In this document: positions 1-6,552 of the stretch, in pieces
Layout of the letters: each line of letters starts with the position of its first letter
Numbering within the stretch: position 1 is the first letter of the stretch
Assembly: GCA_012840905.1 (NCBI GenBank)
Contig: DUVT01000148.1
Span: 1-10,171 of the forward strand
Length of the DNA stretch: 10,171 nucleotides
Direction: 5' to 3'
Source: Acholeplasmataceae bacterium
GTDB taxonomy: Bacteria; Bacillota_I; Bacilli_A; ML615J-28; CAG-698
Position numbers and translations under genes: made by a program
The notes under the pieces: model-generated
The model's database searches: none
Told to the model about the DNA's origin: nothing
What the model saw: the letters and a program-made list of their open reading frames with translations, nothing else

Positions 1-923
1 ATTTCTTCTATAATGGTGGAAATGACTCAATGGATACTTGTAATAAAATTAGTAAATACTTACAAAGCCAAAACTATGAATGTAGAATAATTGGTGTTCC
101 AAAAACAATCGATAATGACTTATATGGAACAGATCATTGTCCAGGATATGGAAGTGCAGCTAAATATGTTGCAACAACAATGATGGAAATTTATTTAGAT
201 ACACATGTATACAATACTGGTATTGTTACAGTAGTTGAAGTTATGGGTAGAAATGCTGGTTGGTTAACAGCTGCAGCAAGCCTTGCAACATTAAAAGGAT
301 ATGGCCCAGATTTAATTTACTTACCAGAAAAACCATTTGATGTAAAACAATTCATGGAAGATGTAAAACGTGTATCTGCAGAGAAAAACGGTAAAGTTAT
401 TGCTGTAATATCTGAAGGTGTTAAAGATAAAGATGGTAAATATATCTCTGAGTACGGTGCAGAATTAAAACGTGACTCATTTGGACATGCACAACTTGGT
501 GGTGCTGCTTCAATTTTAGCTGGTATGGTTCAAGATGAACTTCATGTAAAGGTTCGTCCAATTGAATTCAGCTTAATGCAAAGATGTGCAGCTCACTTAG
601 CAAGTGGTACAGATATCGAAGAAGCATTCATGGCTGGTGCTATGGCTGTTAGATATGCTGTTGAAGGTGAAACTGATAAGATGGTTGTCTTCAAACGTGA
701 AGAAGGACCTGAATACAAAATTAGTTACGAATTAATGGATGTTGCTTTAGCAGCAAACACTGAAAAGAAAGTTCCATTAGAATGGATTAAAGAAGATAAC
801 ACAGGTTTAAGCGAAGAATTCTATGCTTATGCATTACCACTAATTCAAGGTCCTGCAAATAATAAGCAAGAAGATAGCTTACCAAGATTTGCAAAACTTA
901 AGAAAGTTTTAGCAACTAAATAA
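1..923 (+). CDS. pfp: Phosphofructokinase, pyrophosphate-dependent type (5' end outside window)
   Basis: Phosphorylates fructose 6-phosphate to fructose 1,6-bisphosphate in glycolysis, in the cytoplasm. The reading frame is open from the window edge (first full codon at 3), so the ATG at 30 is internal and the N-terminal nucleotide-binding part is missing. The visible protein starts FFYNGGNDSM, followed by GVPKTIDND (codons about 93-119) and VVEVMGRNAGW, all family signatures. Compared with E. coli PfkA, the Gly104 position is Asp (codon 24-26) and the Gly124 position is Lys (codon 102-104). In this family Asp104 plus Lys124 marks enzymes that use pyrophosphate instead of ATP. The catalytic Asp of TIDND is kept (codon 111-113), as are the substrate-binding MGR and QRCAAH segments. 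The family assignment is secure; the phosphoryl donor is inferred from these two residues. No clear terminator follows: the next promoter starts within 20 bases of the stop. Confidence 0.93.
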   Translation, partial: FFYNGGNDSMDTCNKISKYLQSQNYECRIIGVPKTIDNDLYGTDHCPGYGSAAKYVATTMMEIYLDTHVYNTGIVTVVEVMGRNAGWLTAAASLATLKGYGPDLIYLPEKPFDVKQFMEDVKRVSAEKNGKVIAVISEGVKDKDGKYISEYGAELKRDSFGHAQLGGAASILAGMVQDELHVKVRPIEFSLMQRCAAHLASGTDIEEAFMAGAMAVRYAVEGETDKMVVFKREEGPEYKISYELMDVALAANTEKKVPLEWIKEDNTGLSEEFYAYALPLIQGPANNKQEDSLPRFAKLKKVLATK

Positions 924-970
924 AAAAAAAATAAGTTTATCTTTACCTATTAATTTTAATGTGTTATAAT
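922..970 (+). promoter_or_regulatory. Promoter of the zinc-ribbon gene with A-tract
   Basis: TTTACC (942-947), a 17-base spacer and TATAAT (965-970). TG at 962-963 makes an extended -10. A run of ten A (922-931), which begins in the pfp stop codon, sits where an UP element would lie. Transcription would start near 977, giving a leader of about 90 bases before the ATG at 1066. Confidence 0.7.
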
Positions 971-974
971 AGGT
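945..974. repeat. Inverted repeat across the promoter
   Basis: ACCTATTA (945-952) and TAATAGGT (967-974) are perfect 8-base inverted copies 14 bases apart. One arm overlaps the -35 and the other the -10. It could be an operator, a weak terminator hairpin for pfp (only three T follow), or chance in AT-rich DNA. Confidence 0.45.
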
Positions 975-1048
975 TTAGAAACGTATCTTTTTATAATTTT
1001 CCTCTTTGGTAGTTAAAAATTTTAAAAAGTACATTTCAAAAAATTATC

Positions 1049-1055
1049 AAGGAGG
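1049..1055 (+). promoter_or_regulatory. Ribosome binding site fixing the ATG at 1066
   Basis: AAGGAGG, 10 bases before ATG 1066. It rules out the in-frame TTG at 1006, which has no such site and would add 20 residues not seen in this family. Confidence 0.85.
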
Positions 1056-1065
1056 AAAAAAAGCA

Positions 1066-1227
1066 ATGACAGACAAGAAAATTGTTTGTAAAGATTGCGG
1101 TCAAGACTTCTTATTCACAGTTGGTGAACAAGAATTCTACAAAGAAAAAGGCTTGACAAGTGATCCAGTTCGTTGTCCTAAATGTCGTAGGGCAAGAAAA
1201 GCACAAAGACAACAAAGACATTATTAA
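1066..1227 (+). CDS. Small zinc-ribbon domain protein, 53 aa
   Basis: A small cytoplasmic protein with one predicted zinc site made of two CxxC pairs, Cys8-Cys11 and Cys37-Cys40, linked by the conserved FTVGEQEFYKEKGL stretch and PVRCPKCR. This matches the 'probable zinc-ribbon domain' family of short Bacillota proteins, whose function is not established. The tail (residues 41-53) is very basic, rich in Arg, Lys and Gln, which suggests contact with nucleic acid or the ribosome; that is inference. The start is ATG 1066 because of the AAGGAGG at 1049-1055. The gene has its own promoter and terminator, so it is transcribed alone. The promoter, with A-tract and extended -10, suggests high expression. 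Confidence 0.88.
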   Translation: MTDKKIVCKDCGQDFLFTVGEQEFYKEKGLTSDPVRCPKCRRARKAQRQQRHY

Positions 1228-1230
1228 GAG

Positions 1231-1259
1231 TATGGACTTTTTAGTCCATATTTTTATTT
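1231..1259 (+). terminator. Rho-independent terminator after the zinc-ribbon gene
   Basis: Perfect 8-base stem TATGGACT (1231-1238) with AGTCCATA (1243-1250), loop TTTT, then TTTTTATTT. Confidence 0.88.
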
Positions 1260-1263
1260 CCTT

Positions 1264-1292
1264 TTGTATTTTCTAAAATATTTAGTTATAAT
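1264..1292 (+). promoter_or_regulatory. Promoter of the cls operon
   Basis: TTGTAT (1264-1269), 17-base spacer, TATAAT (1287-1292). It lies just after the preceding terminator, 29 bases before the ATG at 1322. The ribosome binding site is AAGAGG at 1311-1316. Confidence 0.7.
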
Positions 1293-1321
1293 ATAGATAT
1301 AAGTAAAGAGAAGAGGTTATT

Positions 1322-2848
1322 ATGTTAAAAATATTAAAGAACATTTTTAAATTTTTCATGAGTAGAGTAACTATAATTTCCATACTCTTACTATTCCAAC
1401 TTGGCATAGTATTCTTTTTAGCATACCAACTATGGAGAATTGGAATTTATATTTACATAATTTTTTATGTTTTATCAATAATAGCAAGTTTGTTTATTTT
1501 AAATAGATCATTTAATCCAGCCTATAAAATATCTTGGATAATGCTTGTCTTAGTTATACCAATTGCTGGTTATATCTTTTATCTTTTATTTGGTAGCTTA
1601 AGAATGTCTAAAAATCGTAAGAAATTAATTAAAGCATTAGATAATGAATTAATTAATGAAGCAAGTAAATATAAAGATGAAATAAAATTAGAAGATGCAA
1701 ATTTAGAAAAACTTGCAACTTACATTAATAATACAACTGGACTTCAAGTACAACGAAACACAATGTCAAAGTTTTTACCTTCAGGTGAAGACTTCCATAA
1801 AGAGTTATTAGCTGAACTGAAAAAAGCAGAAAAGTTTATTTTTATGGAATACTTCATTATTCGTGAAGGGCATATGTGGGAAAGTATAAAAGAAGTGTTA
1901 ATTCAGAAAGTACAAGAAGGTGTAGATGTTCGCCTAATTTATGATGATTTTGGTTCAATTAACAAAGTAAGTTATAAGTTTAAAAAAGAATTAGAAAGTG
2001 CAGGAATTAAAGTAGTAAACTTTAATCCATATAGACCAAGACTTACGATGATTATTAATTATCGTGATCACCGTAAAATTACAATCATTGATGGTAATGT
2101 AGGTTTTGTAGGTGGTGCAAACTTAGCTGATGAATATATAAATCGTGTAAGAAAGTTTGGTTATTGGAAAGATGCAACAGTTGTAATTAAAGGTGAAGCT
2201 GTTTGGAACTTAACATTATTATTTATACAAATGTGGAAGTTTTCAACAAATGATGATTTTGATTATGCAAAATACCGTCCAACAGTTTCATATAATACAA
2301 CTGGCTATGTCTTACCATTTGGAGACGGACCACTAGATGGTCATCAATCGATTGAAATGAGTTATATAAATATTATTAATAATGCAAAAAAATATGTGTA
2401 TATTACAACCCCATATTTAGTATTAGATAACGAGATGACAACAGCCTTAAAAACTGCAGCTCAAAGTGGTGTAGATGTAAGAATAATGATGCCACATATT
2501 CCAGATAAAAAGTTAGTCTTTATGATTTCAAGATCATATTATCAAGATTTAATTGAAGCTGGAGTTAAGATTTATGAATTCTTACCAGGATTCTTACATT
2601 CAAAATACATTGTATCTGATGATGAGATTTCAATTGTTGGTACAGCTAACTTAGACTACAGAAGTTTTTATTTACATTATGAAGTTGTAACACTATTATA
2701 TAAAACTGAAAGTGTTATTGATGTAAAACGTGACTTTGATAAAGCATTAGAAGTGTGTCATCTAGTAAAATTAGAAGAAACAAAAAAAGTTTCAATTTTG
2801 AAAAAAGCATTAGTTTCCTTCCTTCGAGTGTTTTCACCAATGATTTAA
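1322..2848 (+). CDS. cls: Cardiolipin synthase (phospholipase D superfamily), 508 aa
   Basis: Condenses two phosphatidylglycerol molecules into cardiolipin and glycerol at the cytoplasmic membrane. The N-terminus has hydrophobic segments at about residues 15-35, 42-60 and 72-92; the last belongs to the PLDc_N region (RSFNPAYKISWIM...LLFG). Two phospholipase D HKD motifs follow. The first is His250-Lys252-Asp257 (HRKITIID), followed by GNVGFVGGANLADEY. The second is His426-Lys428-Asp433 (HSKYIVSD), followed by VGTANLDYRSF. The length is normal for bacterial Cls and both catalytic motifs are intact. The ATG is supported by AAGAGG at 1311-1316. It is the first gene of a probable operon with the membrane protein at 2894 and the deacetylase at 3777; gaps are 45 and 43 bases with no terminator between. 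Confidence 0.96.
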   Translation: MLKILKNIFKFFMSRVTIISILLLFQLGIVFFLAYQLWRIGIYIYIIFYVLSIIASLFILNRSFNPAYKISWIMLVLVIPIAGYIFYLLFGSLRMSKNRKKLIKALDNELINEASKYKDEIKLEDANLEKLATYINNTTGLQVQRNTMSKFLPSGEDFHKELLAELKKAEKFIFMEYFIIREGHMWESIKEVLIQKVQEGVDVRLIYDDFGSINKVSYKFKKELESAGIKVVNFNPYRPRLTMIINYRDHRKITIIDGNVGFVGGANLADEYINRVRKFGYWKDATVVIKGEAVWNLTLLFIQMWKFSTNDDFDYAKYRPTVSYNTTGYVLPFGDGPLDGHQSIEMSYINIINNAKKYVYITTPYLVLDNEMTTALKTAAQSGVDVRIMMPHIPDKKLVFMISRSYYQDLIEAGVKIYEFLPGFLHSKYIVSDDEISIVGTANLDYRSFYLHYEVVTLLYKTESVIDVKRDFDKALEVCHLVKLEETKKVSILKKALVSFLRVFSPMI

Positions 2849-2893
2849 GTATAGTAAGTGTAGGATTAACAAAAACTACATTTGGTGAATTTG

Positions 2894-3733
2894 ATGAAGA
2901 AACTAATTAATAAAATAAATAATCTTAGTAGAATAATCACTAACTTTGATAATAAATTTCAAATTACAAAAAATAGCGCTAGTCTATCTTTTTATATTTT
3001 ATTATCATTAGTTAGTGTTTTTTTAATTGTTTTTCAAATCATGCAAACATCAAATCTATTTGCATCGTTTTTCCTTGCAAATATTATCGATATTTTTGAA
3101 GAGAACTTTTATAAGGATTTGAGTTCAGTGTTGCCAAGTTTTTCACTTAGTGGTTTTTCAGTTTTACTTATATTAAATACTTTTTATTCTGCATCAAAAA
3201 CTATAAATGGTTATAATAGAATTGCAGATTATATTTATTTTGAAGTTAAAAATCGTGTTGGTTGGAAAAATAGATTAAGCGCATTTTTGATGTTTTTAAT
3301 GTTATTAATTGTATTTTTATTTGAGTTATCAATTTTATTATTTGGTAATTATTTGTTTTTACAAGTCTTAAAGTTGAATTATTATCTAGTGAAAGTCATA
3401 CAATTCGTTTTAGAATTCACCATCATCTATTTTACAATCAATCTCCTCTTTATTTATGCGCCGCCAAGAAGAATGAATTTAAAAAAAACTTATAAAGGAT
3501 CACTCTTTTCTACAATCTCCATATACTTACTTCTTACTCTTTTTATAACAATAATTAACTTAGTAAATAAATTTTCAGTTGGGATTTCAATCTTAACTTT
3601 TATATCTTATTCTTTAATAGTTTTATTTTTAATAAACTGTATTTTAATAATCGGTTTAATTATTAATTATTATGGTGAAGTGAATTTGTTTAAACTTCTA
3701 AAAAAGAAGAAATTAACATTTAAAAAAGTTTAG
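2894..3733 (+). CDS. YihY/BrkB-type integral membrane protein, 279 aa
   Basis: A polytopic membrane protein with about six hydrophobic segments (roughly residues 31-50, 84-104, 129-158, 168-188, 203-222 and 229-257). Features of the YihY/virulence factor BrkB family are visible: ASLSFYILLSL near residue 29, an NTFYSASKTINGYNR segment at 95-109 (family pattern: SASRG...AlN), a YAPPRRMNLKK loop at 188-198 (family pattern: lPp.r), then a long hydrophobic end. The family's biochemical role is unsettled. I chose ATG 2894, with GGTGA at 2884-2888 as a modest ribosome binding site. An in-frame TTG at 2882 and a GTG at 2885 would add four or three residues but have no good site. It is probably co-transcribed with cls and the deacetylase. 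Sequence is divergent, so the family call is good but not certain. Confidence 0.78.
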   Translation: MKKLINKINNLSRIITNFDNKFQITKNSASLSFYILLSLVSVFLIVFQIMQTSNLFASFFLANIIDIFEENFYKDLSSVLPSFSLSGFSVLLILNTFYSASKTINGYNRIADYIYFEVKNRVGWKNRLSAFLMFLMLLIVFLFELSILLFGNYLFLQVLKLNYYLVKVIQFVLEFTIIYFTINLLFIYAPPRRMNLKKTYKGSLFSTISIYLLLTLFITIINLVNKFSVGISILTFISYSLIVLFLINCILIIGLIINYYGEVNLFKLLKKKKLTFKKV

Positions 3734-3762
3734 AAAACACAAATACTAAGATTGAATACAAA

Positions 3763-3770
3763 AAGGAGGT
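3763..3770 (+). promoter_or_regulatory. Strong ribosome binding site fixing a TTG start
   Basis: AAGGAGGT, 6 bases before TTG 3777. A Lys-rich signal peptide begins immediately after this codon. The next in-frame ATG (3903) would delete the signal peptide. Confidence 0.88.
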
Positions 3771-3776
3771 CAAAGA

Positions 3777-4535
3777 TTGAAAAAGAAATTAATTGCGATT
3801 TTTGTATTCACCTTGGTATTTTTCTCTTTTCCACTTATTGAAGCAAAAAGTTATGGCTGGGGGTTTAAGCGAAATAATAATAACTTACCACCAGATGTAG
3901 GTATGTATGCAAATGAAATTGCTGATACATCATCATATTATGTTGGTGAAGCTGATGAAAAGGTAGTCTATTTAACATTTGATGCTGGGTATGATAATGG
4001 AATTTTAGGACCGATGTTAGATGTGTTAAATGAAAAAGGTGTAAAATCTACCTTCTTTGTAACAGGTGACTTTTTAAAAAAAGAAGTAGATTTAACTTTA
4101 AGAATGAACTTTGAAGGTCATATTGTTGCAAACCACACATGGAAACACAAAAATATTACTAAACTTTCATTTGAAGAATTAAAGGATGAAATAACTAAGG
4201 TTGAAGAAGCTTATTTTGAAATAACTAATGAACCGATGACAAAGTTTTTCAGACCACCAGCAGGTGAGTTTAATAAAGAAGCACTGAAAAATGTAGAAAG
4301 GCTAGGCTATAAAACATTTTTCTGGTCGCTTGCTTATAAAGATTGGGAAACGAATAATCAACGTGGTGCAGATTACTCTTATGAACAAGTTATGAAAAAT
4401 CTTCATAATGGAGCAATCATCTTAATGCATACAGTATCTAAAAGTAACTTAGAAGCTTTACCAAGAATTATTGATGGAATTAGAGAAGCTGGATATGAGA
4501 TTAAAAACCTTGATTATTTTGTAAAAAAATTATAA
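3777..4535 (+). CDS. Secreted polysaccharide deacetylase, PdaA-like, 252 aa
   Basis: A NodB-fold (carbohydrate esterase 4) metal-dependent deacetylase. The closest type I recognise is PdaA of Bacillus, which removes the acetyl group of N-acetylmuramic acid on the way to muramic delta-lactam in spore cortex. An N-terminal signal peptide (MKKK, then a hydrophobic stretch to about residue 22) places it outside the membrane. Motifs: TFDAGYDNG with Asp69 where most CE4 enzymes have TFDDG; metal ligands His120 and His124 in NHTWKH; RPPAG at 159-163; WSLAYKDW at 183-190; ILMHTVSKSN with His218. The WS-A--DW--NNQ-G and LMHTVS-(K/R)-(S/D)N patterns are PdaA-like rather than chitooligosaccharide deacetylase-like. 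Start is TTG 3777. It is the last gene of the cls operon. Whether it works in sporulation or vegetative wall modification cannot be told here. Confidence 0.9.
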   Translation: MKKKLIAIFVFTLVFFSFPLIEAKSYGWGFKRNNNNLPPDVGMYANEIADTSSYYVGEADEKVVYLTFDAGYDNGILGPMLDVLNEKGVKSTFFVTGDFLKKEVDLTLRMNFEGHIVANHTWKHKNITKLSFEELKDEITKVEEAYFEITNEPMTKFFRPPAGEFNKEALKNVERLGYKTFFWSLAYKDWETNNQRGADYSYEQVMKNLHNGAIILMHTVSKSNLEALPRIIDGIREAGYEIKNLDYFVKKL

Positions 4536-4543
4536 ATTTTTTT

Positions 4544-4568
4544 AGTCGCTTTTTTAAGCGATTTTTTT
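4544..4568 (+). terminator. Rho-independent terminator of the cls operon
   Basis: Stem 4544-4551 with 4556-4563 (core TCGCTT/AAGCGA, one G-T pair), loop TTTT, and a seven-T run at 4562-4568. Confidence 0.85.
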
Positions 4569-4587
4569 AAATTTCCAGGTGAATATA

Positions 4588-4597
4588 AAAACGTTTT
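4588..4597. promoter_or_regulatory. AAAACGTTTT palindrome, possible operator
   Basis: A perfect 10-base palindrome lies directly upstream of the extended -10 at 4599-4607. Its centre resembles the core of a catabolite-responsive element (AAnCGnTT), but the outer cre positions do not match well. Operator function is inference. Confidence 0.35.
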
Positions 4598-4598
4598 A

Positions 4599-4607
4599 TG
4601 TTATAAT
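4599..4607 (+). promoter_or_regulatory. Extended -10 promoter of the NAGPA operon
   Basis: TGTTATAAT: a perfect TATAAT at 4602-4607 with TG one base upstream. No good -35 is present 16-18 bases upstream, which is typical of extended -10 promoters. Ribosome binding site GAGGAG at 4635-4640, ATG at 4646. Confidence 0.65.
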
Positions 4608-4645
4608 TATAGTAGTGAATATATAAGAGAAAATGAGGAGAAGAT

Positions 4646-6538
4646 ATGAAACGCGTTAGTATATTTTTACTCTTAATTTTAAACTTGTTTGTTTTTAGTT
4701 TAGGATTTGTCCGAGCAGAAGCAGAAGAGACTTTTGCAGGTGCAACATATGAAGAGGTAGAAGTTCAAGAAGAGAACTTTTTACCATATGGTGTTTATCA
4801 AAGAAAAGTTTGGGCTAATACATCAACTTCAATGGAAGGTTATGTAGCTGCAGGTTACAACGGTGGAACTACAGAATTAGTTGAACCTGGTAAGCCATAT
4901 AGCCAACAAGTAAACATTATGGAAGTTCCAAGTAGTGAAAATGTAAGAATAACAACTTGGGCTCATTTAAATGGACATAAATGGTCACTTGCAACTGTTA
5001 GAGCTTTAATTAATGATTATGAAGCGAAAAATCCAGGTTGGAAAGTAATTGGGGCAATAAATGGTGACTTCTTTGATATTAACGGTAATGGAAATTTACC
5101 ATATCAAACAAGCGGGGCTTTAGTTTCTAATGGTGAATTTTATAAAACAACTTCAGGTAATATGGTTGGATTTAGAAATGATGGTAGTGTTAACTCTTTA
5201 GTTGGTAATAAACCGGTTGTAAAAAGTGAAAAAATGATACTTTCGGTTTATGATGAAGATGGCAATATTATTAAGGATTTACCAATCGATAAAGTAAACC
5301 AGCTACCTGGTGAAAATGAAAGTAGTGTATTTTACGCAATTTATAATAGCGAAAAGAAAATAGTTCCAGTTGAAGTAACTGAAAATGGTTATTTTGTAGA
5401 TCAAGCTGAACTAGCACTTCCAAACAATGCAAATGATTTCTATGGTAGAGGTGTAATTTCCTCAACTGAAGCGAAAACAATCTCAACTGGTCAATTTGCA
5501 ATTGTTACTAACAATGAAGAAGTTAATGAATTATTAGACCTAGGTGTAAGAATTAGAGTTCAATATAAATTTGAAGGTGATTACGAAGGAATTAATGATA
5601 TTAGTGGTGGTGGAACAACAATCATCGAAAATGGTGAAGATAGTGGGGTTAGCATAACTGATAGAGCACCACGTACAGTAATTGGTAGAAAAGCAGATGG
5701 AACAATTATCATGATGGTAATTGATGGAAGACAAGCAACAAAAGGTATGTATGGTGCAGATAGAACTGAACTTGGTGCAATTATGTCTCACTATGGTGCG
5801 GTTGAAGCTTACAACCTTGATGGTGGTGGATCATCTACTATGGTTATCAAAAAAGATGGTGAATTTGTAGTTTTAAACTCACCAAGTGATGGTAGTGAAA
5901 GAACTGATGCAAATGCAATTCTTGTAGTAGTAAAAGATCCAGAACTTGATATTAAACCTGAAATCACTACAAACTCAATTGATTTTGAAATTGATATAGT
6001 AAATAAAAATGGTCATGATGTTGAAGAGTTATATATAACTTTAAATAATGAAAGAAAATTAGTTGAGGATGGTAAAGCATCATTTACCAATTTAAAAAAC
6101 AATACATCTTATGATTATTTCTTTGAATACAAAGATAAAGATGGAGAATTTACAAGAATAATTACTTCGGGAATTATTAAAACATATAAAATAACACCGG
6201 AGTATACAAAACTAACTATTTATGAAACTGGTTCTAGATTTGAGTTTTACTTAGAATATATAGACCCAGATAAAGCAGGCTCACTTGGCGAAGCTGAATT
6301 AGTAGTTGATGGTAAAGGTTTAGGATTCTTCTATGATGGTGTGAAAAATGTTCCGAAAACTCATTTAACTGAGATTAAAGAAAAGGTTGTTGTAAAGACT
6401 TTCTATAATATTGGTGATGGTAAGCGTGAGCTAATTACCTTAGAAGTTACAGAAATTATAATTATTCGAAATACTGAAGCTTATTTATCAAATATTATAA
6501 ATGTTCAAAATGAATATATAGCTAGAATATATAAATAA
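4646..6538 (+). CDS. Secreted NAGPA-domain protein (phosphodiester glycosidase family), paralog 1, 630 aa
   Basis: A predicted exported hydrolase. The N-terminus is a signal peptide (MKR, hydrophobic core to about residue 21, likely cut after VRA at 24). The NAGPA domain covers about residues 85-430. This domain is named after the mammalian uncovering enzyme that removes GlcNAc from a phosphodiester. Conserved parts: INGDFFD (Asn139, Asp141, Asp144), ALPNNANDFYGRG, SGGG at 320-323, APRTVIG with Arg343, VIDGR (Asp360-Arg362) and NLDGGGSS (Asp392-Ser397). After about residue 432 come one probable fibronectin-III-like unit (ending FTNLKNNTSYDYFFEY) and a further beta-rich segment. No sortase signal, LysM or transmembrane tail was seen. 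Substrate is unknown; a sugar-phosphate polymer of the envelope or a host glycan is possible. It is the first gene of a two-gene operon with its paralog 14 bases downstream. Confidence 0.87.
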   Translation: MKRVSIFLLLILNLFVFSLGFVRAEAEETFAGATYEEVEVQEENFLPYGVYQRKVWANTSTSMEGYVAAGYNGGTTELVEPGKPYSQQVNIMEVPSSENVRITTWAHLNGHKWSLATVRALINDYEAKNPGWKVIGAINGDFFDINGNGNLPYQTSGALVSNGEFYKTTSGNMVGFRNDGSVNSLVGNKPVVKSEKMILSVYDEDGNIIKDLPIDKVNQLPGENESSVFYAIYNSEKKIVPVEVTENGYFVDQAELALPNNANDFYGRGVISSTEAKTISTGQFAIVTNNEEVNELLDLGVRIRVQYKFEGDYEGINDISGGGTTIIENGEDSGVSITDRAPRTVIGRKADGTIIMMVIDGRQATKGMYGADRTELGAIMSHYGAVEAYNLDGGGSSTMVIKKDGEFVVLNSPSDGSERTDANAILVVVKDPELDIKPEITTNSIDFEIDIVNKNGHDVEELYITLNNERKLVEDGKASFTNLKNNTSYDYFFEYKDKDGEFTRIITSGIIKTYKITPEYTKLTIYETGSRFEFYLEYIDPDKAGSLGEAELVVDGKGLGFFYDGVKNVPKTHLTEIKEKVVVKTFYNIGDGKRELITLEVTEIIIIRNTEAYLSNIINVQNEYIARIYK

Positions 6539-6552
6539 AAGAGGTAAGTAAA

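Noticed and set aside
1001..1055. CCTC near 1001 pairing with GAGG of the ribosome binding site as a translation switch
   Set aside because: Only about four base pairs form across nearly 50 bases, too weak to claim a regulatory structure.
1006..1065. N-terminal extension of the zinc-ribbon protein from TTG 1006
   Set aside because: There is no ribosome binding site at 1006. A perfect AAGGAGG precedes ATG 1066, and the family begins at about that point.
2882..2893. Start of the YihY-type protein at TTG 2882 or GTG 2885
   Set aside because: No ribosome binding site precedes them; GGTGA lies before ATG 2894. The difference is only three or four residues.
5271..5791. Minus-strand open frames inside the first NAGPA gene
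   Set aside because: They lie opposite a clearly coding gene with conserved domains, have atypical His/Leu/Phe- or Cys/Ile-rich composition, and no binding sites.
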